A program made the translations under genes and the position numbers. A model generated the notes under the pieces. The model searched no databases and was not told the DNA's origin. It worked only from the letters and a program-made list of their open reading frames with translations. A DNA stretch of 7,495 nucleotides, taken from the NCBI GenBank assembly GCA_041595355.1, contig JBFHKO010000126.1:1-7495 (forward strand). The letters are read 5' to 3'. This document shows, in pieces, positions 1 to 5,196 of the stretch (position 1 is its first letter; every line of letters begins with the position of its first letter). Source of the stretch: JBFHKO01 sp041595355. Its GTDB lineage: Bacteria; Pseudomonadota; Gammaproteobacteria; Enterobacterales; Aeromonadaceae.

Positions 1-1434
1 CAGCGACTGGTTGTTGAGACAGAGAATCTTCACCGGCAGATCGTACTGATTACAGGTGGAGAGTTCCTGAATGTTCATCTGGATGCTGCCTTCACCGGTC
101 ACGCAAGCGACGTCCACCTCTGGGAAGTTCAACTTCGCGCCCATGGCTGCCGGCAGGCCGAAGCCCATGGTGCCGAGGCCGCCCGAGTTGATCCACTGGC
201 GCGGCTTATCGAACGGATAGTAGAGGGCCGCGAACATCTGGTGCTGCCCCACATCCGAGGCGACATAAGCCTTGCCACCGGTGGCCCGATACAGGCTTTC
301 GATGACCTGCTGGGGCTTGATCTGCTTGTCGCTCTGCTTGTAGCTGAGGCAGCGACGCGCCCGCCAGGCCTCGATCTGCTCCCACCAGTCGGCCAGGGCG
401 CCGTTGTCGATCTCGATGCCCAGTTCGGTGATGGTCTCCAGCATCTGCTCGAGGACGGTATCCACGGAGCCGACGATGGGAACGTCCACCTGTATGGTCT
501 TGGAAATGGTCGCCGGATCGATGTCGATATGAATGATCTTGGCATTCGGACAGAACTTGGCGACGTTGTTGGTCACCCGGTCGTCGAAACGCGCCCCCAC
601 CGCCAGGATCAGATCGGTGTGGTGCATGCTGTTGTTGGCCTCGAAGGTGCCATGCATGCCCAACATGCCCAGGAACTGGCTGTGAGTGCCGGGGAAGGCG
701 CCGAGCCCCATCAGGGTGGCGGTGACCGGCATGCTGAACAGCTCGGCCAGACGCACCACCTGGCTCTGGGCATTGGCTGCCACGGCGCCGCCGCCGATGT
801 ACATCACCGGCTTGCGGGCCTCGGCCAGCAACTTGACCGCCCGCTTGATCTGTCCCTTGTGTCCGGCCTTGGTCGGATTGTAGGAGCGCATGTGCACGCT
901 CTTGGGATATTCGTAGGGGAACTTCTCTTTCGGGTTCTGCACATCCTTGGGCAGATCCACCACCACGGGGCCGGGACGGCCGGTGGCGGCGATGTAGAAG
1001 GCCTTCTTGATGGCCTCGGGAATGTCGGAGGCCTTCTTGCACAGGAAGCTGTGCTTCACCACCGGCCGCGAGATGCCGATCATGTCCACTTCCTGGAAGG
1101 CGTCGTCGCCGATGAGGGTGGTCGGCACCTGGCCCGACAGTATGACCAGCGGGATCGAATCCATGTAGGCGGTGGCAATGCCGGTGATGCAGTTGGTAGC
1201 GCCCGGCCCCGAGGTCACCAGCACGGCGCCGACCTTGCCGGTGGAACGGGCATAGCCGTCCGCCATGTGCACGGCCGCCTGTTCGTGACGCACCAGCACA
1301 TGTTCAATCTTGCTGTTCTCGAAGATGGCGTCATAGATATCGAGCACCGAGCCGCCGGGGTACCCGAAAATGTGCTCTACCCCTTCATCTTCCAGCGCAC
1401 GTACCACCATCTCCGCGCCTGATAACATCTCCAT
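1..1434 (-). CDS. ilvI: Acetolactate synthase 3 large (catalytic) subunit, 3' end beyond window
   Basis: This is the catalytic subunit of acetohydroxyacid synthase, the ThDP/FAD/Mg2+ enzyme that joins two pyruvates into 2-acetolactate (valine/leucine branch) or pyruvate and 2-oxobutanoate into acetohydroxybutanoate (isoleucine branch) in the cytoplasm. The window contains 478 codons of an expected ~574. The protein begins MEMLSGAEMVVRALEDEG, nearly as in E. coli IlvI, then FGYPGG (23-28), catalytic Glu51 in RHEQAAVHMADG, a TSGPGATN loop, the FAD-domain motif RFDDR (282-286), and the ThDP domain with GQHQMFAALYYPFDKP and a GEGS...LNN motif. Glu448 replaces the textbook Asp of GDGS. The start at 1434 is supported by GGAGGG 8 bases upstream; an in-frame ATG at 1428 is less well placed. 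The regulatory subunit gene ilvH would be expected next, left of the window. Assignment to IlvI rather than IlvB/IlvG rests on the N-terminus and overall similarity. Confidence 0.96.
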   Translation of the reverse strand, partial: MEMLSGAEMVVRALEDEGVEHIFGYPGGSVLDIYDAIFENSKIEHVLVRHEQAAVHMADGYARSTGKVGAVLVTSGPGATNCITGIATAYMDSIPLVILSGQVPTTLIGDDAFQEVDMIGISRPVVKHSFLCKKASDIPEAIKKAFYIAATGRPGPVVVDLPKDVQNPKEKFPYEYPKSVHMRSYNPTKAGHKGQIKRAVKLLAEARKPVMYIGGGAVAANAQSQVVRLAELFSMPVTATLMGLGAFPGTHSQFLGMLGMHGTFEANNSMHHTDLILAVGARFDDRVTNNVAKFCPNAKIIHIDIDPATISKTIQVDVPIVGSVDTVLEQMLETITELGIEIDNGALADWWEQIEAWRARRCLSYKQSDKQIKPQQVIESLYRATGGKAYVASDVGQHQMFAALYYPFDKPRQWINSGGLGTMGFGLPAAMGAKLNFPEVDVACVTGEGSIQMNIQELSTCNQYDLPVKILCLNNQSL

Positions 1435-1442
1435 GATACAAG

Positions 1443-1448
1443 CCCTCC
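1443..1448 (-). promoter_or_regulatory. Shine-Dalgarno of ilvI
   Basis: Read on the - strand this is GGAGGG, 8 bases before the ATG at 1434. It favours that start over the in-frame ATG two codons later. Confidence 0.8.
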
Positions 1449-1678
1449 AGGCTCTGCTTTATTCGGTTTCGGTATTGTAAGGGTCGGTGGGATTTGGGCG
1501 TCCCGTTCCAGGATCTCGGCGTCAGGTCGGGCTATGCTCAGTACCCGGGTTAGGGCGCCTCAGCATAACCTTTTGAATATGGGGGTAATTATTCGTACGA
1601 TTCCCTGCCGGCCGCGCGATCGCATGGACTGATCACGGTAACTCGCTTCGCGCGCCTTGTCCACGGCTTTGCCTGCTT
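1449..1678. other. ilvI upstream region, no established gene
   Basis: This stretch must hold the ilvI promoter, but no good -35/-10 pair stands out. The most AT-rich part is 1566-1604. On the - strand it contains AATAAT (5/6 to the -10 consensus) without a matching -35, and TATGCT at 1567-1562 about 15 bases after a poor TTACCC. A palindrome TCGTACGA lies in the same AT-rich part. Further toward ilvI, an inverted repeat TATGCT (1533-1538) / AGCATA (1562-1567) encloses the palindrome ACCCGGGT (1543-1550). No hairpin followed by a T-run is present between here and ilvI, so a classical attenuator for ilvI is not seen. In E. coli, ilvIH is controlled by Lrp rather than attenuation; I cannot identify Lrp sites by eye. 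Confidence 0.4.
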
Positions 1679-1714
1679 AAAAAAGCAGGCCGGATACCGC
1701 ATCGGCATCCGGCC
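1679..1714 (-). terminator. Intrinsic terminator for leftward transcription, REP-like hairpin
   Basis: On the - strand the arms GGCCGGAT (1714-1707) and ATCCGGCC (1695-1688) pair over 8 bp. They continue after one mismatch into CCG/CGG with a 3-base loop. TGC and six T residues (1684-1679) follow. This is a typical rho-independent terminator and should stop transcription from the small gene at 1892-2050 before it reaches ilvI. The bases GCCTGCTT, in the T-run flank, also pair with AAGCAGGC just beyond (1690-1683 with 1678-1671 around a 4-base loop), a second hairpin sharing three bases with the first. The wording GCCGGATG...TATCCGGCCTGC resembles enterobacterial REP sequences. Confidence 0.75.
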
Positions 1715-1839
1715 AGCAAACCCCTCAACCACGGGCACACTATACCGCAATTGAGCCCCCTGGATTAGCGGCCTGCATCATGTTTGATTGTCTCAGCGGC
1801 AAACGCGCCGCCGTCAGGCCGGCTCTGCCGCCCCAACGA
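1715..1839. other. Non-coding stretch between two hairpins
   Basis: No convincing gene is visible on either strand. On the - strand TATAGT (1744-1739) matches the -10 consensus at 5 of 6 positions, but no adequate -35 lies 16-18 bases upstream. A transcript starting there would reach the terminator at 1679 after only about 50 bases. It is most simply the 3' untranslated region of the small gene at 1892-2050. Confidence 0.35.
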
Positions 1840-1870
1840 CAGGAACCCGGCCTGAGGGGCCGGGTTCCTG
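1840..1870. repeat. Perfect 13-bp inverted repeat (hairpin)
   Basis: Arms CAGGAACCCGGCC (1840-1852) and GGCCGGGTTCCTG (1858-1870) are perfectly complementary around a 5-base loop, giving a very stable GC-rich hairpin. It starts 21 bases after the stop codon of the small - strand gene. Neither flank has a real T-run (leftward the next bases are TCGTTGGGG), so it is either a weak terminator or a transcript-end stabiliser, with the better terminator further on at 1714-1679. Confidence 0.7.
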
Positions 1871-1891
1871 TGCTCATCTGACGACCTGGAC

Positions 1892-2050
1892 CTAGTGCTC
1901 TTCCGCTTCCAGTCCTTCATCCTGCCAGATCTGATGCTCCTTGTCGGATTGCTCGGTGAGCTGGATGGTCATCCCCATCTCCGCCAGCTCCTTCAAGGTC
2001 AGGTTGTCGGCGAGATGGACCTCTTCGCCACGTTGGTTCATGAACATCAT
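1892..2050 (-). CDS. Small acidic protein of unknown function, 52 aa
   Basis: A short reading frame preceded by a perfect AGGAGG (2063-2058) 7 bases before the ATG at 2050, which is the main reason to believe it. The protein starts MMFMNQRGEEVHLADN, has a probable short helix around residues 18-30 (TLKELAEMGMTIQL), and ends in a charged acidic tail (QDEGLEAEEH). It has no cysteines, no signal peptide and no membrane segment, so it is probably cytoplasmic. ATGs at 2047 and 2041 and a GTG at 2053 are possible alternative starts; 2050 fits the Shine-Dalgarno best. A strong hairpin and then an intrinsic terminator follow downstream, as expected for a free-standing transcription unit. No good promoter is recognised upstream. 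I do not recognise the family. It occupies the place of leuO between ilvI and leu in enterics but is unrelated to that LysR-type regulator. Confidence 0.75.
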   Translation of the reverse strand: MMFMNQRGEEVHLADNLTLKELAEMGMTIQLTEQSDKEHQIWQDEGLEAEEH

Positions 2051-2057
2051 CACAACA

Positions 2058-2063
2058 CCTCCT
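2058..2063 (-). promoter_or_regulatory. Shine-Dalgarno of the 52-aa gene
   Basis: AGGAGG on the - strand, a full consensus match 7 bases before the ATG at 2050. It decides the start and supports translation of an otherwise very short frame. Confidence 0.8.
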
Positions 2064-2305
2064 GCGTTCATTGCCCTTGCTGATATCCGTTATGCTTGCT
2101 GCCTCTAAAGCCTAGCAGACATCAGGCCCGCAGGAGCAGGCGGCAGGATAAACTCACGAACGGGCCCCCTGTGCCGGGCGCCCCGGACACCGCCCCCGGA
2201 AAACCGCCCTGCGACCAGGGTCTGCCAGGAAATTAAGCGTCTGTATAGCGGGCCGCAGATGAGGCTCTATCGACGCCCTCCGTGCGCGTCGGCAAGGATT
2301 TCCAG
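2064..2305. other. Intergenic region between the small gene and the leu promoter
   Basis: No gene is supported here. It should contain the promoter of the leftward small gene, but I see only weak candidates (for example TTTAGA on the - strand near 2106-2111 with no good -10). A GC-rich hairpin, CCGGG/CCCGG around CGC, lies near 2174-2186 without a T-run. There is no sign of leuO or of a fragment of it. A 16-codon frame starting with ATG near 2258 on the + strand has no ribosome binding site and lies before the leu promoter. Confidence 0.4.
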
Positions 2306-2334
2306 TTGACAAAATGGCCGGAAATGCGTATTGG
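2306..2334 (+). promoter_or_regulatory. Sigma-70 type promoter of the leu operon
   Basis: A perfect -35 hexamer TTGACA (2306-2311) is followed after 17 bases by TATTGG (2329-2334), a weak -10 with the first three bases conserved. Transcription would begin near 2341, about 24 bases before the leader peptide ATG at 2365. That leaves room for its ribosome binding site and places the attenuator inside the transcript. A perfect -35 with a poor -10 is my inference from spacing; the -10 assignment is less sure than the -35. Confidence 0.7.
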
Positions 2335-2364
2335 TATGGGGTCAAATTGATGGAAGTGCCGTTT

Positions 2365-2424
2365 ATGCGCCTCACCACGCTACTACTACTACCCACTCTG
2401 AACGCGGAGCGTCGCGCGGGTTAG
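2365..2424 (+). CDS. leuL: leu operon leader peptide, 19 aa
   Basis: A 19-residue frame reading MRLTTLLLLPTLNAERRAG, with four consecutive leucines all written CTA (2380-2391) plus a CTC and a CTG. Enterobacterial leu leaders also carry a run of four leucine codons with rare CUA, where slow translation under low charged tRNA-Leu sets operon expression. CTA is very rare in the structural genes of this window, so the run is not background codon use. GGAAG (2352-2356) lies 8 bases before the ATG. An in-frame ATG at 2350 would lie only about 9 bases from the predicted transcript start, so 2365 is preferred. The stop codon directly follows the proximal strand of the antiterminator. A ribosome that finishes the peptide would therefore cover that strand and let the terminator form. 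Confidence 0.9.
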   Translation: MRLTTLLLLPTLNAERRAG

Positions 2425-2468
2425 TTGCAGCTGTGTATTCAATACACCCAATTCACCAGACCCGTGCG
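2413..2468 (+). promoter_or_regulatory. leu attenuator: antiterminator pairing
   Basis: CGCGCGGGT (2413-2421) can pair with ACCCGTGCG (2460-2468) over 9 bp including one G-U, and the second strand is also the left arm of the terminator. The two folds are therefore mutually exclusive. A ribosome stalled on the CTA run at 2380-2391 would leave 2413-2421 free, so the antiterminator forms and leuABCD is transcribed. Without translation, ACGCT (2377-2381) can pair with AGCGT (2408-2412), helped by GCGC/GCGC (2367-2370 with 2414-2417), which would sequester the proximal strand. Structures were drawn by eye; no energies were calculated. Confidence 0.8.
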
Positions 2469-2485
2469 CCCTGCACGGGTTTTTT
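2460..2485 (+). terminator. leu operon attenuator terminator
   Basis: ACCCGTGC (2460-2467) and GCACGGGT (2473-2480) form an 8-bp GC-rich stem with a 5-base loop, running straight into six T residues (2480-2485). It lies between the leader peptide and leuA, 49 bases before the leuA start, as expected for an amino-acid attenuator responding to leucine supply. Confidence 0.9.
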
Positions 2486-2534
2486 ATTCCTGCTTCAAGG
2501 CGCATGAACGAACCAACATAAAGAGGAAGTCACC

Positions 2535-4100
2535 ATGTCAGATCGGGTCATCATATTCGATACCACTCTGCGAGACGGCGAACAGGCCCTGGCCGCCAGT
2601 CTGACAGTCAAGGAAAAACTGCAGATCGCCATGGCGCTGGAACGTCTGGGAGTGGATGTGATGGAGGTTGGCTTCCCCGTCTCCTCCCCCGGCGACTTCG
2701 AGTCCGTGCAGACCATCGCCCGCCAGATCAAGAACAGCCGTGTCTGCGGTCTCGCCCGTGCCCTGGAAAAAGATATCGACGCCGCCGCCGAGGCTCTCAG
2801 GGTGGCCGAAGCCTTCCGCATCCATACCTTCATCTCCACCTCCACCATCCATGTGGAAAGCAAGCTGAAGAAATCCTTCCAGGATGTACTGGATATGGGC
2901 GTCAACGCCATCAAGTATGCCCGCCGCTTCACCGATGACGTGGAATTCTCCTGCGAGGATGCCGGCCGCACCCCCATCGACAACCTCTGCCGCATGGTCG
3001 AAGCCGCCATCAACGCCGGTGCCCGCACCGTCAACATCCCGGATACCGTGGGCTATACCATTCCCACCGAATTCGGCGGCATCATCCAGAACCTGTTCAA
3101 CCGGGTGCCCAACATCGACAAGGCCATCATCTCGGTGCATTGCCACGACGACCTGGGGCTGTCGGTGGCCAACTCCATCGGCGCCGTGCAGATGGGCGCC
3201 CGCCAGATCGAGTGCACCATGAACGGCATCGGCGAGCGGGCCGGCAACTGCTCTCTGGAAGAGGTGGCCATGATCCTCAAGACCCGTGCCGACAAGCTGG
3301 GTCTGCATACCAACATCCGCCACCAGGAGATCCACCGCACCAGCCAGCTGGTGAGCCAGCTGTGCAACATGCCCATCCAGCCCAACAAGGCCATCGTCGG
3401 TGCCAATGCCTTCTCCCACAGCTCCGGCATCCACCAGGATGGCGTGCTCAAGGCCAAGAACACCTACGAGATCATCACTCCCGAGAGCATCGGCCTGAAC
3501 CAGAACACCCTGAACCTGACCTCCCGCTCCGGCCGCCACGTCATCAAGCACCGTCTGGCGCTGCTCGGCTACCCTGATGGCAGCTACGATCTGGAGCAGG
3601 TCTACGACAGCTTCCTGAAGCTCGCCGACCGCAAGGGCCAGGTGTTCGACTACGACCTGGAGGCCCTGCTCTTCTTCAGCCAGATCCAGGAAGAACCCGA
3701 GCAGTACAAGCTCAACTACCTGAGCGTGCAGAGCGGCGGCAGCGTCATGGCCACCGCCAGCGTGCGCATGAAGGTGGGTGACGAGGAAGTCTCCGAAGCC
3801 GCCACCGGCAACGGTCCCGTGGATGCCGTCTACCAGTGCATCAACCGCATCACCGGCTACGAAATTCGCATCGACAAATACGAGCTCAAGAGCAAGGGGG
3901 TCGGCAAGGACGCCCTGGGTCAGGTCGATATCGTCGCCGAATACGCGGGACGCAAGTTTCACGGCATGGGACTGGCCACCGACATCGTCGAATCCTCCGC
4001 CCAGGCGCTGGTTCATGTGATAAACGGCATCTACCGCGCCCGGCAGGTGGCCGAGCAGAAAGAACGCTTTGTACAAAAATCGAAAATGGAGACCATCTAA
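2535..4100 (+). CDS. leuA: 2-isopropylmalate synthase
   Basis: First committed enzyme of leucine synthesis: condenses acetyl-CoA with 2-ketoisovalerate to 2-isopropylmalate in the cytoplasm. The protein is 521 residues (E. coli 523). The catalytic TIM barrel opens with FDTTLRDGEQ (8-17). Metal ligands sit at the E. coli positions: Asp14, His202 and His204 (VHCHDDLGLS), and Asn238 (GERAGNCS). The linker motif NAFSHSSGIHQDG spans 291-303. The C-terminal domain (from about 392) with GNGPVDAVY (425-433) is the leucine-binding regulatory domain, so feedback inhibition by leucine is expected. AGAGGAAG (2522-2529) ends 5 bases before the ATG. It is the first structural gene after the attenuator, and its stop is two bases before the leuB start, so the genes are cotranscribed. 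No frame disruption is seen. Confidence 0.98.
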   Translation: MSDRVIIFDTTLRDGEQALAASLTVKEKLQIAMALERLGVDVMEVGFPVSSPGDFESVQTIARQIKNSRVCGLARALEKDIDAAAEALRVAEAFRIHTFISTSTIHVESKLKKSFQDVLDMGVNAIKYARRFTDDVEFSCEDAGRTPIDNLCRMVEAAINAGARTVNIPDTVGYTIPTEFGGIIQNLFNRVPNIDKAIISVHCHDDLGLSVANSIGAVQMGARQIECTMNGIGERAGNCSLEEVAMILKTRADKLGLHTNIRHQEIHRTSQLVSQLCNMPIQPNKAIVGANAFSHSSGIHQDGVLKAKNTYEIITPESIGLNQNTLNLTSRSGRHVIKHRLALLGYPDGSYDLEQVYDSFLKLADRKGQVFDYDLEALLFFSQIQEEPEQYKLNYLSVQSGGSVMATASVRMKVGDEEVSEAATGNGPVDAVYQCINRITGYEIRIDKYELKSKGVGKDALGQVDIVAEYAGRKFHGMGLATDIVESSAQALVHVINGIYRARQVAEQKERFVQKSKMETI

Positions 4101-4102
4101 CC

Positions 4103-5194
4103 ATGTCAGCAAGCTACCAGATTGCAGTCCTGCCCGGTGACGGCATAGGCCCGGAAGTCATGGCCGAAGCCATCAAGGTACTGGACAAGGTGCAGTCCGT
4201 ATTCGGCATCCAGTTCAACTACAGCCACCACGACGTGGGCGGCATTGCCATCGACAACCATGGCTGCCCGCTGCCCGCCAGCACCCTGGCCGGCTGTGAA
4301 GCCGCCGATGCCGTGCTGTTCGGCTCGGTCGGCGGTCCCAAGTGGGAGCATCTGCCGCCCAACGACCAGCCGGAGCGCGGTGCCCTGCTGCCGCTGCGTG
4401 GTCACTTCAAGCTGTTCTGCAACCTGCGCCCGGCCAAGATCCACCCCGGCCTCTCCGGCTTCTCGCCGCTGCGCGCCGACATCTCCGAGCGCGGCTTCGA
4501 CATCGTCTGCGTGCGCGAGCTGACCGGCGGCATCTACTTCGGCCAGCCCAAGGGGCGCGAAGGCGAAGGAGCCATGGAGAAGGCCTATGATACCGAGGTC
4601 TACCACCGCTTCGAGATCGAGCGCATCGCGCGCATCGCCTTCGAGTCCGCCCGCGTGCGCCGCAGCAAGGTGACCTCCATCGACAAGGCCAACGTGCTGC
4701 AAAGCTCCATCCTCTGGCGCCAGGTGGTGTCCGAGGTGGCCAAGGAGTACCCGGATGTGCAGCTGAGCCACATGTACATCGACAACGCCACCATGCAGCT
4801 GGTCAAGGATCCGTCCCAGTTTGACATCCTGCTCTGCTCCAACCTGTTTGGCGACATCCTCTCCGACGAGTGCGCCATGATCACCGGCTCCATGGGCATG
4901 CTGCCCTCCGCCAGCCTGAACGAAGCCGGCTTCGGCCTCTACGAGCCGGCCGGCGGCTCGGCCCCGGACATCGCCGGCCAGGGCATCGCCAACCCGGTGG
5001 CGCAGATCCTCTCCGCCGCCCTGATGCTGCGCTACAGCCTGAAGGAAGAGCGCGCCGCCCAGGCGATAGAGCGGGCCGTCGCCGATACCCTGGCGGCCGG
5101 CCGCTTCACCGCCGATCTGGCCCTGAACGGCCACGAAATCCTCAGCACCAGCGAAATGGGCAGTGCCATCGCCGCCCACATCCGGGAGAGTTAA
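4103..5194 (+). CDS. leuB: 3-isopropylmalate dehydrogenase
   Basis: Oxidises (2R,3S)-3-isopropylmalate with NAD+ and decarboxylates it to 4-methyl-2-oxopentanoate, the keto acid transaminated to leucine. The 363-residue protein matches the family length. It begins MSASYQIAVLPGDGIGPEVM. Substrate-binding arginines are Arg99, Arg109 and Arg138, with Tyr145 (GGIYFGQP) and Lys195 (SIDKANVL). Metal-binding Asp227, Asp251 and Asp255 lie in YIDNAT and FGDILSDE. The NAD loop GSAPDIAGQGIAN is at 285-297. All these numbers coincide with E. coli LeuB as I remember it, supporting the start at 4103. GGAG (4088-4091), inside the leuA 3' end, is 11 bases upstream, rather distant, so translational coupling with leuA across the 2-base gap is likely. 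leuC follows after 2 bases. Confidence 0.98.
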   Translation: MSASYQIAVLPGDGIGPEVMAEAIKVLDKVQSVFGIQFNYSHHDVGGIAIDNHGCPLPASTLAGCEAADAVLFGSVGGPKWEHLPPNDQPERGALLPLRGHFKLFCNLRPAKIHPGLSGFSPLRADISERGFDIVCVRELTGGIYFGQPKGREGEGAMEKAYDTEVYHRFEIERIARIAFESARVRRSKVTSIDKANVLQSSILWRQVVSEVAKEYPDVQLSHMYIDNATMQLVKDPSQFDILLCSNLFGDILSDECAMITGSMGMLPSASLNEAGFGLYEPAGGSAPDIAGQGIANPVAQILSAALMLRYSLKEERAAQAIERAVADTLAAGRFTADLALNGHEILSTSEMGSAIAAHIRES

Positions 5195-5196
5195 GC

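Noticed and set aside
206..1422. Alternative frames inside ilvI (278 codons on -, 393 codons on +)
   Set aside because: They overlap the ilvI frame, which runs uninterrupted from 1434 to the edge with all family motifs; the alternatives have biased, motif-free translations.
1435..2364. leuO or a remnant of it between ilvI and leu
   Set aside because: No frame of LysR-regulator length and no helix-turn-helix-like N-terminus on either strand; the gap holds only the 52-aa gene and hairpins.
2154..2396. 80-codon frame antisense to the leu leader
   Set aside because: Its serine run is merely the complement of the CTA repeat, and it crosses the leu promoter and leader.
2350..2424. Longer leader peptide starting at ATG 2350 (24 codons)
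   Set aside because: This ATG is only about 9 bases from the predicted transcript start, leaving little room for a ribosome binding site; 2365 has GGAAG at 8 bases. It remains possible if transcription starts further upstream.
2504..2521. Five-codon frame ATG AAC GAA CCA ACA TAA just before leuA
   Set aside because: Too short to support and without a ribosome binding site; it lies in the spacer between attenuator and leuA.
2538..4112. Long open frame (524 codons) antisense to leuA
   Set aside because: It is a by-product of the strong G/C third-position bias of leuA: the protein is low-complexity Gly/Val/His/Asp-rich, has no Shine-Dalgarno, and leuA is fully conserved on the other strand.
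4870..5196. Upstream extension of leuC to an ATG at 4870
   Set aside because: It would overlap over 300 bases of the leuB coding region; the start at 5197 has a proper ribosome binding site and the family N-terminus.
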